DNA of 64,000 nt, taken from positions 353,033 through 417,032 of the forward strand of contig CAMXWV010000001.1 in the NCBI GenBank assembly GCA_947252755.1. Reading direction: 5' to 3'. The stretch's first letter is position 1, and each line of letters opens with the position of its first letter. Position numbers and translations under genes: made by a program. Positions 38,501 through 46,473 of this stretch are shown piece by piece. Origin of the DNA: an uncultured Dermabacter sp. Lineage in GTDB: Bacteria; Actinomycetota; Actinomycetes; Actinomycetales; Dermabacteraceae. The notes under the pieces were generated by a model, which did not search any database, was not told the DNA's origin, and saw only the letters and a list, made by a program, of their open reading frames with translations.

Positions 38501-39085
38501 ATGACCATCCTGGTGAAATGGAACGCTGACGCCCCCGAGCAGGAACTGCTGCGCACCGAGGACAAGGCCGCCATCAAGGAAGAGCTGAACACCCTGGGCG
38601 TGCGCTACGAGCAGTGGCCCACCTATGACCTCCCGGCAGACGCGGACCAGGAGACCGTGCTGGCCGCCTACAAGGAAGAGGTGGACCGGATCACGAAGGA
38701 GGAGAACTTCACCCTGGTGGACGTGATGCGTCTGAAGGACTTCGGCCAGCCGGAGTACCGCGAGCAGGCGAAGGCAGGCCGGGAGAAGTTCCTCAACGAG
38801 CACACGCATGATGATGACGAGGTGCGGTTTTTTGTGGACGGCGCGGGCACCTTCTACCTCAACATTGACAACACCGTGTACGCGGTGCTGTGCGAACGCG
38901 GGGACCTGCTGAGCGTGCCGGAGGGCTCCACCCACTGGTTTGACATGGGCGTGGAGGCACCGGAGTTCACCGCGATCCGCTTCTTCCATGACGGTGAAGG
39001 CTGGGTGGGCGACTTCACTGGCAGCCCCATCTCCCAGAAGTTCCCCACGCATGATGAGATCCTTGCCGGCCGAGAGGCAGCGTGA
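38501..39085 (+). CDS. mtnD: Acireductone dioxygenase
   Basis: Cupin enzyme of methionine salvage that oxidises acireductone to the 2-oxo precursor of methionine plus formate (Fe form). 194 residues; metal ligands visible as His, His and Glu in NEHTHDDDEVRFFVDG and the last His in PEGSTHWFDMG. ATG 38501 follows GAAGGAGAC. Next in the pathway after MtnC, whose gene overlaps its stop (GTGA). Confidence 0.94.
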   Translation: MTILVKWNADAPEQELLRTEDKAAIKEELNTLGVRYEQWPTYDLPADADQETVLAAYKEEVDRITKEENFTLVDVMRLKDFGQPEYREQAKAGREKFLNEHTHDDDEVRFFVDGAGTFYLNIDNTVYAVLCERGDLLSVPEGSTHWFDMGVEAPEFTAIRFFHDGEGWVGDFTGSPISQKFPTHDEILAGREAA

Positions 39086-39825
39086 GCATGACCTCCCAGG
39101 CCGCATCCGCAGCGCCCGTGAGCCTGCCGCGCCCCCGCGCGATCGTGCTGGACATTGAAGGCACCACCTCCTCCACGTGGTTTGTGCACGATGTTCTCTA
39201 CCCGTACTCGCGGGAGCGTTTCGAGCAGTATCTGACCGACCACGCTGACCATGAGGATGTGCAGCGGGCTCGCGCTCAGATTATCGAGCTGGCGGGCCTT
39301 CCTGCCGACGCGTCCGTCTCCCAGCTCGTGTCCGCTCTCAACGGGTGGCTTGATGGGGATGAGAAGCGCACACCGCTGAAAACTCTGCAGGGCCTGATCT
39401 GGTCTGACGGGTTCGCACGCGGTGACCTCACCAGCCATTTCTTTGATGACGTGATTCCAGTGCTGCGCAGCTGGCACCGGGATGGGATCACCCTGTGGGT
39501 GTTCTCCTCCGGTTCGGTGACTAGTCAGCTCGCCTGGTTTGGCAACTCTCCCGACGGGGACCTGCTGCCGATGTTCTCCGGGCATTTCGATACGGAGAAC
39601 GCCGGTCCCAAGCGGGAAGCCCCCTCCTATACCGTGATCCGCGAGGCGATCGGTGAGCCTGCTGACCAGATCGTGTTCTTCTCCGACCTGGTGGAGGAGT
39701 TGGACGCGGCGCGTGAGGACGGCTGGCACACCGTGGGGGTGCGTCGGGAAAGCGATCAGCATTTTGAGCGTGGCGTGGGCAGCCACCCGGAGATTGAGAG
39801 CTTCAGCCAGGTGCAGTTCGTATGA
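39082..39825 (+). CDS. mtnC: Enolase-phosphatase (2,3-diketo-5-methylthiopentyl-1-P)
   Basis: HAD-family enzyme that enolises and dephosphorylates diketo-methylthiopentyl phosphate to acireductone, the MtnD substrate. 247 residues: AIVLDIEGTTSSTWFVHDVLYP (motif I with Glu replacing the second Asp, as in MtnC), VFSSGSVTSQLAWFG (motif II), GPKREAPSY (Lys) and VFFSDLVEELDAAR (motif III). Starts GTG 39082 in the mtnD stop. No mtnA, mtnB or mtnK in the window. Confidence 0.93.
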   Translation: MSMTSQAASAAPVSLPRPRAIVLDIEGTTSSTWFVHDVLYPYSRERFEQYLTDHADHEDVQRARAQIIELAGLPADASVSQLVSALNGWLDGDEKRTPLKTLQGLIWSDGFARGDLTSHFFDDVIPVLRSWHRDGITLWVFSSGSVTSQLAWFGNSPDGDLLPMFSGHFDTENAGPKREAPSYTVIREAIGEPADQIVFFSDLVEELDAAREDGWHTVGVRRESDQHFERGVGSHPEIESFSQVQFV

Positions 39826-41507
39826 GAAGTCGCGCGCTCGGCTCCCCCATCAGCGGCGAGTATGACGTGGCCGTGATCGGCGCTGGGATCTCCGGCGTGC
39901 AGATTGCCCGTCACGCCGCGGGGCGGGGCCTGCGCACGATTCTGCTGGAGAAGTCGGACTTCGGTTCCGGCACGTCCAGTGCCACCACGAAGGCGATCCA
40001 TGGCGGGCTGCGCTACCTGGAGCAGTATGACTTCGGTGTGGTGGCGGAGTCCGTTGCGGAACGCCGCTATTTGGGCATTGCCGCACCGCACCTGGTGCAG
40101 CCGCGGTCATTTCTGCTGACCGCGTTCGACTGGTCCACGCCGAAGGCGCCGATGCTGGGCGCCGGGGTGGCGCTGTATGAGGCGTTCGCGTGGAATCGGA
40201 ATGTGGGCGTGCCGCGGGATATCCGCTCTCCGCGGTTTCGCTGGGTGGGCAAGCGCAGTCTGCTGCAGCGGGCCCCGTGGCTGGATCCGAACGGGCTGAC
40301 CGGAGCGTGGCGGCATGATGACACGCTGAATATTCACCCGGAGCGTCTGCTGCTGGCGATTGTGCAGTCATTCCTGGCTGATGGTGGCACCGCGGTGAAT
40401 CACGCTGAGGTGACCGGTCTGCTGCGCGATGCGGATCAGGCCGGCGGCGCAACACCGGTTCGGGGCGTGCGCGTGCGGGATTCTCTCACCGGCAAGGCCT
40501 GTGAGATTCCGGCACGGGTGGTGGTCAACGCTGCCGGGCCGTGGGCTGAGCAGGCGCTCGGGCCTGACGCTGCCCAGGCGGGCGTTCGGGTTCGCCAGGC
40601 GAAAGGCGTTCATCTGCTCGCCGGTGATATGGGCCTTGCGGAGTCGATCTATGTGCGCGGCCGCAACGGGAAGCACATTGTGGTGAGCCCGTGGCAGGGC
40701 CGCACGCTGATCGGCCCCACCGATACGCCATCTGAAGGCAGCGCGGATGATGCACGCGTCACCGTTGAGGATGTGCAGCTGATCCGGGAAACCCTGGATT
40801 CGATTACGGCGCAGCCGCTGCGTCGTGACCAGATCCTGGGCACGATCGTGGGAGTGCGCCCGCTGGTGGACACCGGCAATGATGTGTACTCCTCGTCCAG
40901 GCGCTTTGAGATCCGCAGCCATGCTGGCCAGGGTCTTGACGGCCTGGTGACGGTCACCGGTGGGAAGTGGACCACCGGCAGGGCGATGGGTGAGCAGGTG
41001 GTGAACGCGGTGATCGCCGAGCACGGGCACCGCCTGCCGCCCACGCGCCGGTTCGATTCCCGGTTCCTGCCGCTGTCCACCAGTTTCGGTGATTACGCCA
41101 CGGTTCGGGAGTCGTTTCAGGCCGCGCTTGCTCGAGTGCCGAACGCGCAGGTTGACCGCCGAACCCGGCTGCACCTCGCGCGCCTGTACGGCACCGCTCA
41201 TGAGCAGGTGCTGCAGCTGGCGGAGGCTGACCCGCGTTTGGCGGAGCGGATCGGTGACGGCCCGGATATCGCCGCGCAAGTGGTGTACGCGGTCACTGCT
41301 GAGGGGGCGCTGACCCTGGAGGATGTGTTGGATCGCCGCCTAGTGGTCGGCACGCTCGGCCCGGTCAGTGGGCAGGTGTTGGAGCAGACCTCCCGCCTGC
41401 TTGCGGACCTGCTCGGCTGGGATGAGGCGCGTCGCGCTGACGAGGTGGCGCAGTATCGCGCCGCGCTCACAGCTGACCGGGATGTTCTGGACGAGGCGTT
41501 CTCCTAG
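39822..41507 (+). CDS. glpD: Glycerol-3-phosphate dehydrogenase (FAD)
   Basis: Membrane-associated flavoenzyme oxidising glycerol-3-phosphate to DHAP and passing electrons to quinone. 561 residues with the FAD-binding VAVIGAGISGVQIARHAAGRG, SGTSSATTKAIHGGLRYLE, VVVNAAGPWAEQAL and GLVTVTGGKWTTGRAMGE, plus the C-terminal GlpA/GlpD cap. ATG 39822 overlaps the mtnC stop (ATGA), an unusual coupling of methionine salvage and glycerol-phosphate genes. Confidence 0.95.
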   Translation: MRSRALGSPISGEYDVAVIGAGISGVQIARHAAGRGLRTILLEKSDFGSGTSSATTKAIHGGLRYLEQYDFGVVAESVAERRYLGIAAPHLVQPRSFLLTAFDWSTPKAPMLGAGVALYEAFAWNRNVGVPRDIRSPRFRWVGKRSLLQRAPWLDPNGLTGAWRHDDTLNIHPERLLLAIVQSFLADGGTAVNHAEVTGLLRDADQAGGATPVRGVRVRDSLTGKACEIPARVVVNAAGPWAEQALGPDAAQAGVRVRQAKGVHLLAGDMGLAESIYVRGRNGKHIVVSPWQGRTLIGPTDTPSEGSADDARVTVEDVQLIRETLDSITAQPLRRDQILGTIVGVRPLVDTGNDVYSSSRRFEIRSHAGQGLDGLVTVTGGKWTTGRAMGEQVVNAVIAEHGHRLPPTRRFDSRFLPLSTSFGDYATVRESFQAALARVPNAQVDRRTRLHLARLYGTAHEQVLQLAEADPRLAERIGDGPDIAAQVVYAVTAEGALTLEDVLDRRLVVGTLGPVSGQVLEQTSRLLADLLGWDEARRADEVAQYRAALTADRDVLDEAFS

Positions 41508-41516
41508 ACTCACGTC

Positions 41517-42281
41517 ATGAGCACTGTGCGCCGCATGTACGCCCACCGCGGGCTGAAGTCCATTGCCCCGGAGAACACGCTCAGCGCGTTCCGTCTGATG
41601 CCCGAGCACGGGGTGACCTGGTTCGAAACTGACGTGGACATCCTGGGTGATGGCACGCCCGTGGTTCTGCATGACACGCTGCTGGACCGCACCACGAACC
41701 GGCAGGGCAGCCTGTATGACCTGCGCGCTGATGACCTGGACGGCATTGACGCCGGCTCCTGGTTCTCCAGCGATTTCGCCGGAGAGCCGCTGCCGCGGCT
41801 GTCCCAGCTGATCGACCTGATGAACGAGCTGGGGCTGCACGCAAACATTGAGCTGAAATCCCATGAGCAGGGCAAAACGGGCAGCCTCCGGCAGATTGAG
41901 GCGGTGATCGAGCAGCTGGCGCGGCTGAACCCGGAACGGGAAGTGATCGTGTCCAGTTTCAATCATCTGCTGCTGGATCGGATGGCGCGCCGGCTTGAAC
42001 AGGAGCCAGAGCTCTCCCGGGTGCAGGTGGCGTGCCTGTTCCACCGTGCCCAGCTGTTGCCGGATTGGCGTTCAGTGATGGAGATGGTGGGCGCACAGTA
42101 CGCCCACCTTCACAATGACGGGCTCACCCGCCAGGCCGTGCAGCAGTTCCTTGACGAGGGGTACGTGGTGAGCGTGTGGACCGTCAATGAGGAGGATCGC
42201 GCTCGCACCCTGTTCGACTGGGGCGTGCAGGGTGTGATGAGTGATCGCGCGCATGAACTGATGCACCTGGCGGATGAATGA
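41517..42281 (+). CDS. Glycerophosphodiester phosphodiesterase
   Basis: 254 residues, no signal peptide, so cytosolic (UgpQ-like). YAHRGLKSIAPENTLSAF carries the catalytic HRG and EN, WFETDVDILGDGTPVVLHDTLLDRTTN the metal Glu/Asp and second His, and VSVWTVNEEDRA the end. It releases glycerol-3-phosphate from deacylated phospholipids, feeding glpD, whose gene ends 10 bases upstream. Confidence 0.94.
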   Translation: MSTVRRMYAHRGLKSIAPENTLSAFRLMPEHGVTWFETDVDILGDGTPVVLHDTLLDRTTNRQGSLYDLRADDLDGIDAGSWFSSDFAGEPLPRLSQLIDLMNELGLHANIELKSHEQGKTGSLRQIEAVIEQLARLNPEREVIVSSFNHLLLDRMARRLEQEPELSRVQVACLFHRAQLLPDWRSVMEMVGAQYAHLHNDGLTRQAVQQFLDEGYVVSVWTVNEEDRARTLFDWGVQGVMSDRAHELMHLADE

Positions 42282-42311
42282 GCCGCTTACCGGGCCGTGA
42301 CGGCTCGGCTG

Positions 42312-43640
42312 TTACACGGCAACCGCTTCCGGTACGGGTGTCAGAGCGTTCTCGCGGTGGTCGCGAGCTTCAATGCCTGGTGAGCGCAGTGTGAACGTGA
42401 GCGCCATGCCCAGGATGTACAGCCCGGCCAGCAGCCACATCACCGCGCCCACACCGAAGGCGGGCACCAGCCACGCCACGGCAGGGCCGGCGAAGTTTGA
42501 CAGTCCCGCGCCCAGGTTCAGCACCGCGAGCGCTGCTGCTTTGTTCGCGGGGGCCAGCAGCGGCACGATGGCGGAGAGCGGGCAGAACATGCCCAGGCAG
42601 AATCCGTAGATGATGCCCACGCTCATGATCACCGGCACGTTCGCGCCCACCAGCTGCGGGGCGTAGAAGAGGGCGAGCACGGAGAGGGCGGAGCCGAAGC
42701 CGCCGGCCCACGCCACCACTGCTACCCGGCCGATCCGGTCGGACAGGTAGCCGCTGATCACGTTCGCGGCGATGTTCGCCAGCAGCATGGTGCCCCAAAT
42801 GGATGACCATTCCGTCTGGGTGAAGCCGATGGTTTTCACCATGTGGATGTTGAGGAATACGGCGAACGCGTAGTAACTCATCGTGTTGATGATGCGCACC
42901 GTGCCGGCAATGCCCACTTTCGGCTTCTCCGCCAGGATGGTGATCGAGGTGGTGAGGCCGCGCAGGGTGTCCTGTGCGGTGACGGTGCGCGGTCCTGACT
43001 GGGAGTGCAGCAGGAACGCCACGATTGCGGTGCCGGCAATGACGAAGGCAAGGGTGGAGAACAGCACGCCCACCGGGCCCAGGTGGTTGATGGTGGCGGC
43101 CACGAAGTACCCGGAGATCACGCCCAGGCCCATGACATTGAAGAACCAGTACCAGCCCACGGCTTTGCCGAGCACCGGGTTCGGGGTGGACAGGGTGACC
43201 CACACGAGGAAGCCGTAGGCGAACAGCGGGTAGCCGATGGCGCGGACCGCGTACGCACCCACCATCACGGTGAAGCTGTTCGGCAGCACTCCGGCCAGCA
43301 GGAACACGAGCTGGCAGGTGATCCAGATTCCGCCGCCGATGAGCATCACGCGTTTAGGGCCCCACGCTTCAGCGAGCGCCCCGGCAAGCCACGCGCCGAG
43401 CGCCACCACAATGCCGTAGGCGGTGAACAGCCCGGCCACCGCGCCGTCGGCATGCCCCTGGTCGGTGAGGTACGTGGAGAGGAAGCTCAGCTCAATGCCG
43501 TCACCCACCATGAACAAGGTGAGGGCCACGAACCCCCAGATCAGCGGCCGGGACACTCCCTGCCGGGCAATGAAGCCGCTGAGGCCGCGGCCAAACTCCG
43601 GTGATGACACCTCATCCTCCTCATTCGTCACACAGCACAC
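42312..43640 (-). CDS. MFS transporter, RbtT/DalT/CsbX polyol type
   Basis: 442 residues with about 12 membrane segments. Recognisable by WGFVALTLFMVGDGIELSFLS, YGIVVALGAWLAGALAEAWGPKRV and RAIGYPLFAYGFLVWV, which fit the ribitol/arabinitol carriers RbtT and DalT and CsbX. It is convergent with the glycerophosphodiesterase, and the nearby FGGY kinase would be a natural partner for a pentitol or pentulose. Start GTG 43640; a later start cannot be excluded. Substrate is inferred from family only. Confidence 0.82.
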   Translation of the reverse strand: MCCVTNEEDEVSSPEFGRGLSGFIARQGVSRPLIWGFVALTLFMVGDGIELSFLSTYLTDQGHADGAVAGLFTAYGIVVALGAWLAGALAEAWGPKRVMLIGGGIWITCQLVFLLAGVLPNSFTVMVGAYAVRAIGYPLFAYGFLVWVTLSTPNPVLGKAVGWYWFFNVMGLGVISGYFVAATINHLGPVGVLFSTLAFVIAGTAIVAFLLHSQSGPRTVTAQDTLRGLTTSITILAEKPKVGIAGTVRIINTMSYYAFAVFLNIHMVKTIGFTQTEWSSIWGTMLLANIAANVISGYLSDRIGRVAVVAWAGGFGSALSVLALFYAPQLVGANVPVIMSVGIIYGFCLGMFCPLSAIVPLLAPANKAAALAVLNLGAGLSNFAGPAVAWLVPAFGVGAVMWLLAGLYILGMALTFTLRSPGIEARDHRENALTPVPEAVAV

Positions 43641-43831
43641 CGGGCGTGGTGCGCTCGAATGAGAACGGTAAAGCGGGCCGACGCAATCTCCCGCAGAGTG
43701 TGTCCGAACATGAACCAGGGCGGTGGATGTCCTTCAGCTCCCCGGATCAGGCAGACGCAGTGGCTGGCGCTTCGCCTCTATACCGCGAGTGCGCGCCCGG
43801 AGCTCGGGTGAGTGCGTGCGCGATCACTCGG
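43641..43831. other. 191-base intergenic stretch, nothing recognised
   Basis: Between the MFS gene (upstream side) and the stop of the Mrr gene. It must contain the promoter of the MFS gene; no clear boxes, repeats or coding signal were found. Confidence 0.5.
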
Positions 43832-44785
43832 TCAGAGTGCAGAGGGTGATTCAAAGAAGTCTTCGTCGATCTCCCAAATGGTGATCTGCCGCGCCGGCTG
43901 CACAGCAACTCCGTAGGAGAGCATGAGCGAAGTCAGTCGGAGGCCATTGATGAGCACTATTTTGTCTTGGTAGCTTTTGGCAGTCTGCACCGCGTCCGGA
44001 GTGAAGGTGCTCGTGGTGATGAGCACGCCGTTGTCTGCGCCGCGTGCTGCTACCGCTCCGAAGAAGTCGCGAACGGCTGGGGCGCCCACGGGGTTGCCGT
44101 CGCTATAGCGTTTCGCTTGAACGTACACATTGCGCAGGCCGAGCGGGTCCTGCTGGATGATCCCGTCGATGCCGCCGTCACCGGACCTGCCAACAGTCTG
44201 CCTGCTTCCGTGAGCTCCGCCGTAGCCCATCGCCCACAGGAGTGCCACCACGGCATTCTCGAAGAACTCAGGGCTTTCGCTTTGCAGCCGGCGGCGGAGC
44301 ATCGATTCCGTCACCGTGTTCAACTGGTCCACGTTGGAGGCGATGGCTTCAAGTGGGTCTTCGCTGGCTTCGGTTGGCGTCCGATCGGACGGCTCAGCGC
44401 CAGTGTCACGGTTCTCCCTCTCGGCCCTGCGGGCTTGGACTTCTGCCTGGTACTCGCGCCACTGGGGCCACTCCAGCATCTGGTCTTCGGAGTAGGAGCT
44501 CATTCGGCGTTGGGCAACCACCCGCCCATTGTCAGTAATGGCGTAGTGGCCGCGTGACGGGCGGCCCAGGAGGCCAGCTGTGAACAGCCCGGATACCGCC
44601 CAGCCGATCCGATTGTGGAACCGCAGCTGACCGGAGCTAAGGCGTTCGGTGCGGGCCTCCTCGCTGAGCCGGATTTCATCGGCCGCCCGAGTGTAGATCT
44701 CTTGGAGTGAGGCCTGCTCGCCATCGAGCAGGACCGCGAGAACTGCCGGCCGGAACACATCCGAGGATGGAACTTCTTCACGCAT
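43832..44785 (-). CDS. mrr: Mrr-type restriction endonuclease, solo
   Basis: 317 residues: an Mrr N-terminal winged-helix domain (FRPAVLAVLLDGEQASLQEI, FHNRIGWAVSGLFTAGLL, GHYAITDNGR), an acidic linker and a C-terminal Mrr catalytic domain with FFENAVVALLWAMGYGG, SGDGGIDGIIQQD and NVYVQAKRY (the PD-(D/E)XK-type D, then QxK). Such enzymes cut methylated foreign DNA. No methyltransferase is next to it, as expected for a modification-dependent enzyme. ATG 44785 has AGGAG upstream; the frame extends to 44818 without family match. Confidence 0.88.
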   Translation of the reverse strand: MREEVPSSDVFRPAVLAVLLDGEQASLQEIYTRAADEIRLSEEARTERLSSGQLRFHNRIGWAVSGLFTAGLLGRPSRGHYAITDNGRVVAQRRMSSYSEDQMLEWPQWREYQAEVQARRAERENRDTGAEPSDRTPTEASEDPLEAIASNVDQLNTVTESMLRRRLQSESPEFFENAVVALLWAMGYGGAHGSRQTVGRSGDGGIDGIIQQDPLGLRNVYVQAKRYSDGNPVGAPAVRDFFGAVAARGADNGVLITTSTFTPDAVQTAKSYQDKIVLINGLRLTSLMLSYGVAVQPARQITIWEIDEDFFESPSAL

Positions 44786-44935
44786 CGGGTCCACTCCTGT
44801 TGTCAGGATGAGGAGCACTCATCCTCTCCTTGGTCTGCCGCGTGCTCATCGTAAAGGATCGCGGTCCGCAGCAGCCGCGCAACGGGTCCTCACACACCAG
44901 CCGCCCCGGCCATGTCATCTAAGGACTTATTCGGG

Positions 44936-44970
44936 TTCTGCCGTGCAGGTGGTGGCGTATATTGCCCGCA
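44936..44970 (+). promoter_or_regulatory. Promoter of a leaderless SAM hydrolase message
   Basis: TTCTGC (44936-44941), 16 bases, TATATT (44958-44963). The predicted start point coincides with the A of ATG 44970, and no ribosome-binding site lies in front of that ATG, so the transcript is probably leaderless. Confidence 0.6.
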
Positions 44971-45809
44971 TGCATCCCCTTGTTCTGCAGTCTGATTTCG
45001 GTCTTGATGACGGCGCGGTCAGCGCGATGGTTGGCGTGGCGGTTGGTGTTGATCCCGGCCTGCGCATTCACGACCTCACCCACAACATTCCGCCCTATGA
45101 CATCTGGGAGGGCTCCTACCGCCTGGCGCAGGTGATCTCCTATTGGCCGGCTGGCACCGTGTTCGTGTCCGTGGTGGATCCTGGGGTTGGTTCGGATCGC
45201 CTCAGCGTGGTAGCGCGCACGAGCACCGGGCACCTGGTGGTCACTCCGGATAATGGCACGCTCACTCACCTGCACAGCATTTTCGGCATTGAGCAGCTGC
45301 GTGAGATCGACGAGACCCGGAACCGTCGTGAAGGCTCGGAGGAGTCCTACACGTTCCACGGCCGGGACATCTACGCGTTCACCGGGGCTCGGCTCGCGTC
45401 TGAGGCGATCAGCTACGAGCAGGTGGGACCGGAGGTTCCGCTGTCCCAGCTGGTGTCCCTGCCGCTGGTGGAGCCGAAAGCAGCTGACGGCGCAGTTCAC
45501 GGCACCATTGACACCCTGGATGTGCGCTACGGCTCCCTGTGGACCTCGATTCCCCGTGAACTGTTCCGTGAGCTGGGTATTCAGCATGGCGGCCGGGTCA
45601 CGGTGCGGGTCAGTCATTACGACGCGGTTGTGCACGCCGCGCAGATGACCTATGCGCGCAGTTTTGCTGATGTGGAAGTGGGTGAGTCACTGCTGTACGT
45701 GAACTCCCTGGACCGCATGGCAGTGGCGATCAACCGCGGCAACTATGCCCGGGCATTCTCCTTGGGAACCGGCACCTCTTGGCAGGTGCGGCTCGACCCC
45801 GCCCACTGA
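44970..45809 (+). CDS. SAM hydrolase (adenosine-forming), DUF62 family
   Basis: 279 residues of the DUF62 family, which hydrolyses S-adenosylmethionine to adenosine and methionine and is related to SAM-dependent halogenases. QSDFGLDDGAVSAMVGV at the start, FVSVVDPGVGSDR with the conserved Asp and Arg, TPDNGTLTHL, FHGRDIYAFTGARLA with the conserved His, and a C-terminal beta barrel ending with NSLDRMAVAINRGN. The halogenases lack this Asp-Arg-His set. A longer frame from 44808 runs through the mrr promoter. The ECF transporter genes follow on the same strand. Confidence 0.92.
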   Translation: MHPLVLQSDFGLDDGAVSAMVGVAVGVDPGLRIHDLTHNIPPYDIWEGSYRLAQVISYWPAGTVFVSVVDPGVGSDRLSVVARTSTGHLVVTPDNGTLTHLHSIFGIEQLREIDETRNRREGSEESYTFHGRDIYAFTGARLASEAISYEQVGPEVPLSQLVSLPLVEPKAADGAVHGTIDTLDVRYGSLWTSIPRELFRELGIQHGGRVTVRVSHYDAVVHAAQMTYARSFADVEVGESLLYVNSLDRMAVAINRGNYARAFSLGTGTSWQVRLDPAH

Positions 45810-45842
45810 GAACCCTGCCCACTAAGAACCGCGAACACTAAG

Positions 45843-45856
45843 GGCGCACGTGCGCC
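45843..45856. repeat. Perfect 14-bp palindrome between SAM hydrolase and ecfS
   Basis: GGCGCACGTGCGCC sits 33 bases after the SAM hydrolase stop and about 60 bases before the S-component start. Without a T tract it is more like an operator or RNA-processing hairpin than a terminator. Confidence 0.5.
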
Positions 45857-45918
45857 GAACGCCCGTTGAACGCCCTCCACACATCCCTGTCAGATCCCTC
45901 TCTCCTCAAGGAATAGTT

Positions 45919-46473
45919 ATGTCTCGTACTCATTCTCCGGTTGTCCAGGTGGTTGCCATCGGCATCGGCGCCGCCCTGTTCTTTGTGCTGGGTCGCTTCG
46001 TGGCAATTCCCACACCGATCCCTAACACCACGATCTCCATCCAGTACGCGATCTTGGCGGTGCTGGCTGTGCTCTACGGCCCCTGGGTGGGTCTGCTAAC
46101 CGGGTTCATCGGGCACGTACTGATCGATGTGACCGGGTTTGGCATCTGGCTCAGCTGGGAGGTGGCCTCGGGCGTGTTCGGCCTGGTGGTGGCATTGGTG
46201 CTGCTGCGTCACCGGATTCATGACGGCGAGTTCTCCGGCGCCACCGCGCTCCGGTTCGTGCTTGCGGTGGCGGTGGGCCACGCAACTGCTTGGCTGCTGA
46301 TTGCGCCGCTGGGTGATGTGCTGATCTATAACGAGCCCGCTGCGAAGGTGTGGACGCAGGGCACTGCGGCGTTCACTGCTAACACGATTACCACCGCGGT
46401 TCTTGGAACGCTGATCCTGGCGGTGTATGCCCGTACCCGCACCAAGACCGGATCGCTCACGGTCCAGTCGTGA
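45919..46473 (+). CDS. ECF transporter S component (UPF0397 family)
   Basis: 184 residues with about five membrane segments. VVAIGIGAALFFVLGRFVAIPTPIPNT and GPWVGLLTGFIGHVLID match the UPF0397 group of substrate-binding S subunits, often labelled riboflavin-type without proof. ATG 45919 follows CAAGGAAT; the frame reaches back to 45850 but that part is not family-like. It overlaps the ATPase gene by four bases. Linked to SAM hydrolase, so the cargo may be adenosine, methionine or a related compound; this is inference. Confidence 0.88.
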   Translation: MSRTHSPVVQVVAIGIGAALFFVLGRFVAIPTPIPNTTISIQYAILAVLAVLYGPWVGLLTGFIGHVLIDVTGFGIWLSWEVASGVFGLVVALVLLRHRIHDGEFSGATALRFVLAVAVGHATAWLLIAPLGDVLIYNEPAAKVWTQGTAAFTANTITTAVLGTLILAVYARTRTKTGSLTVQS

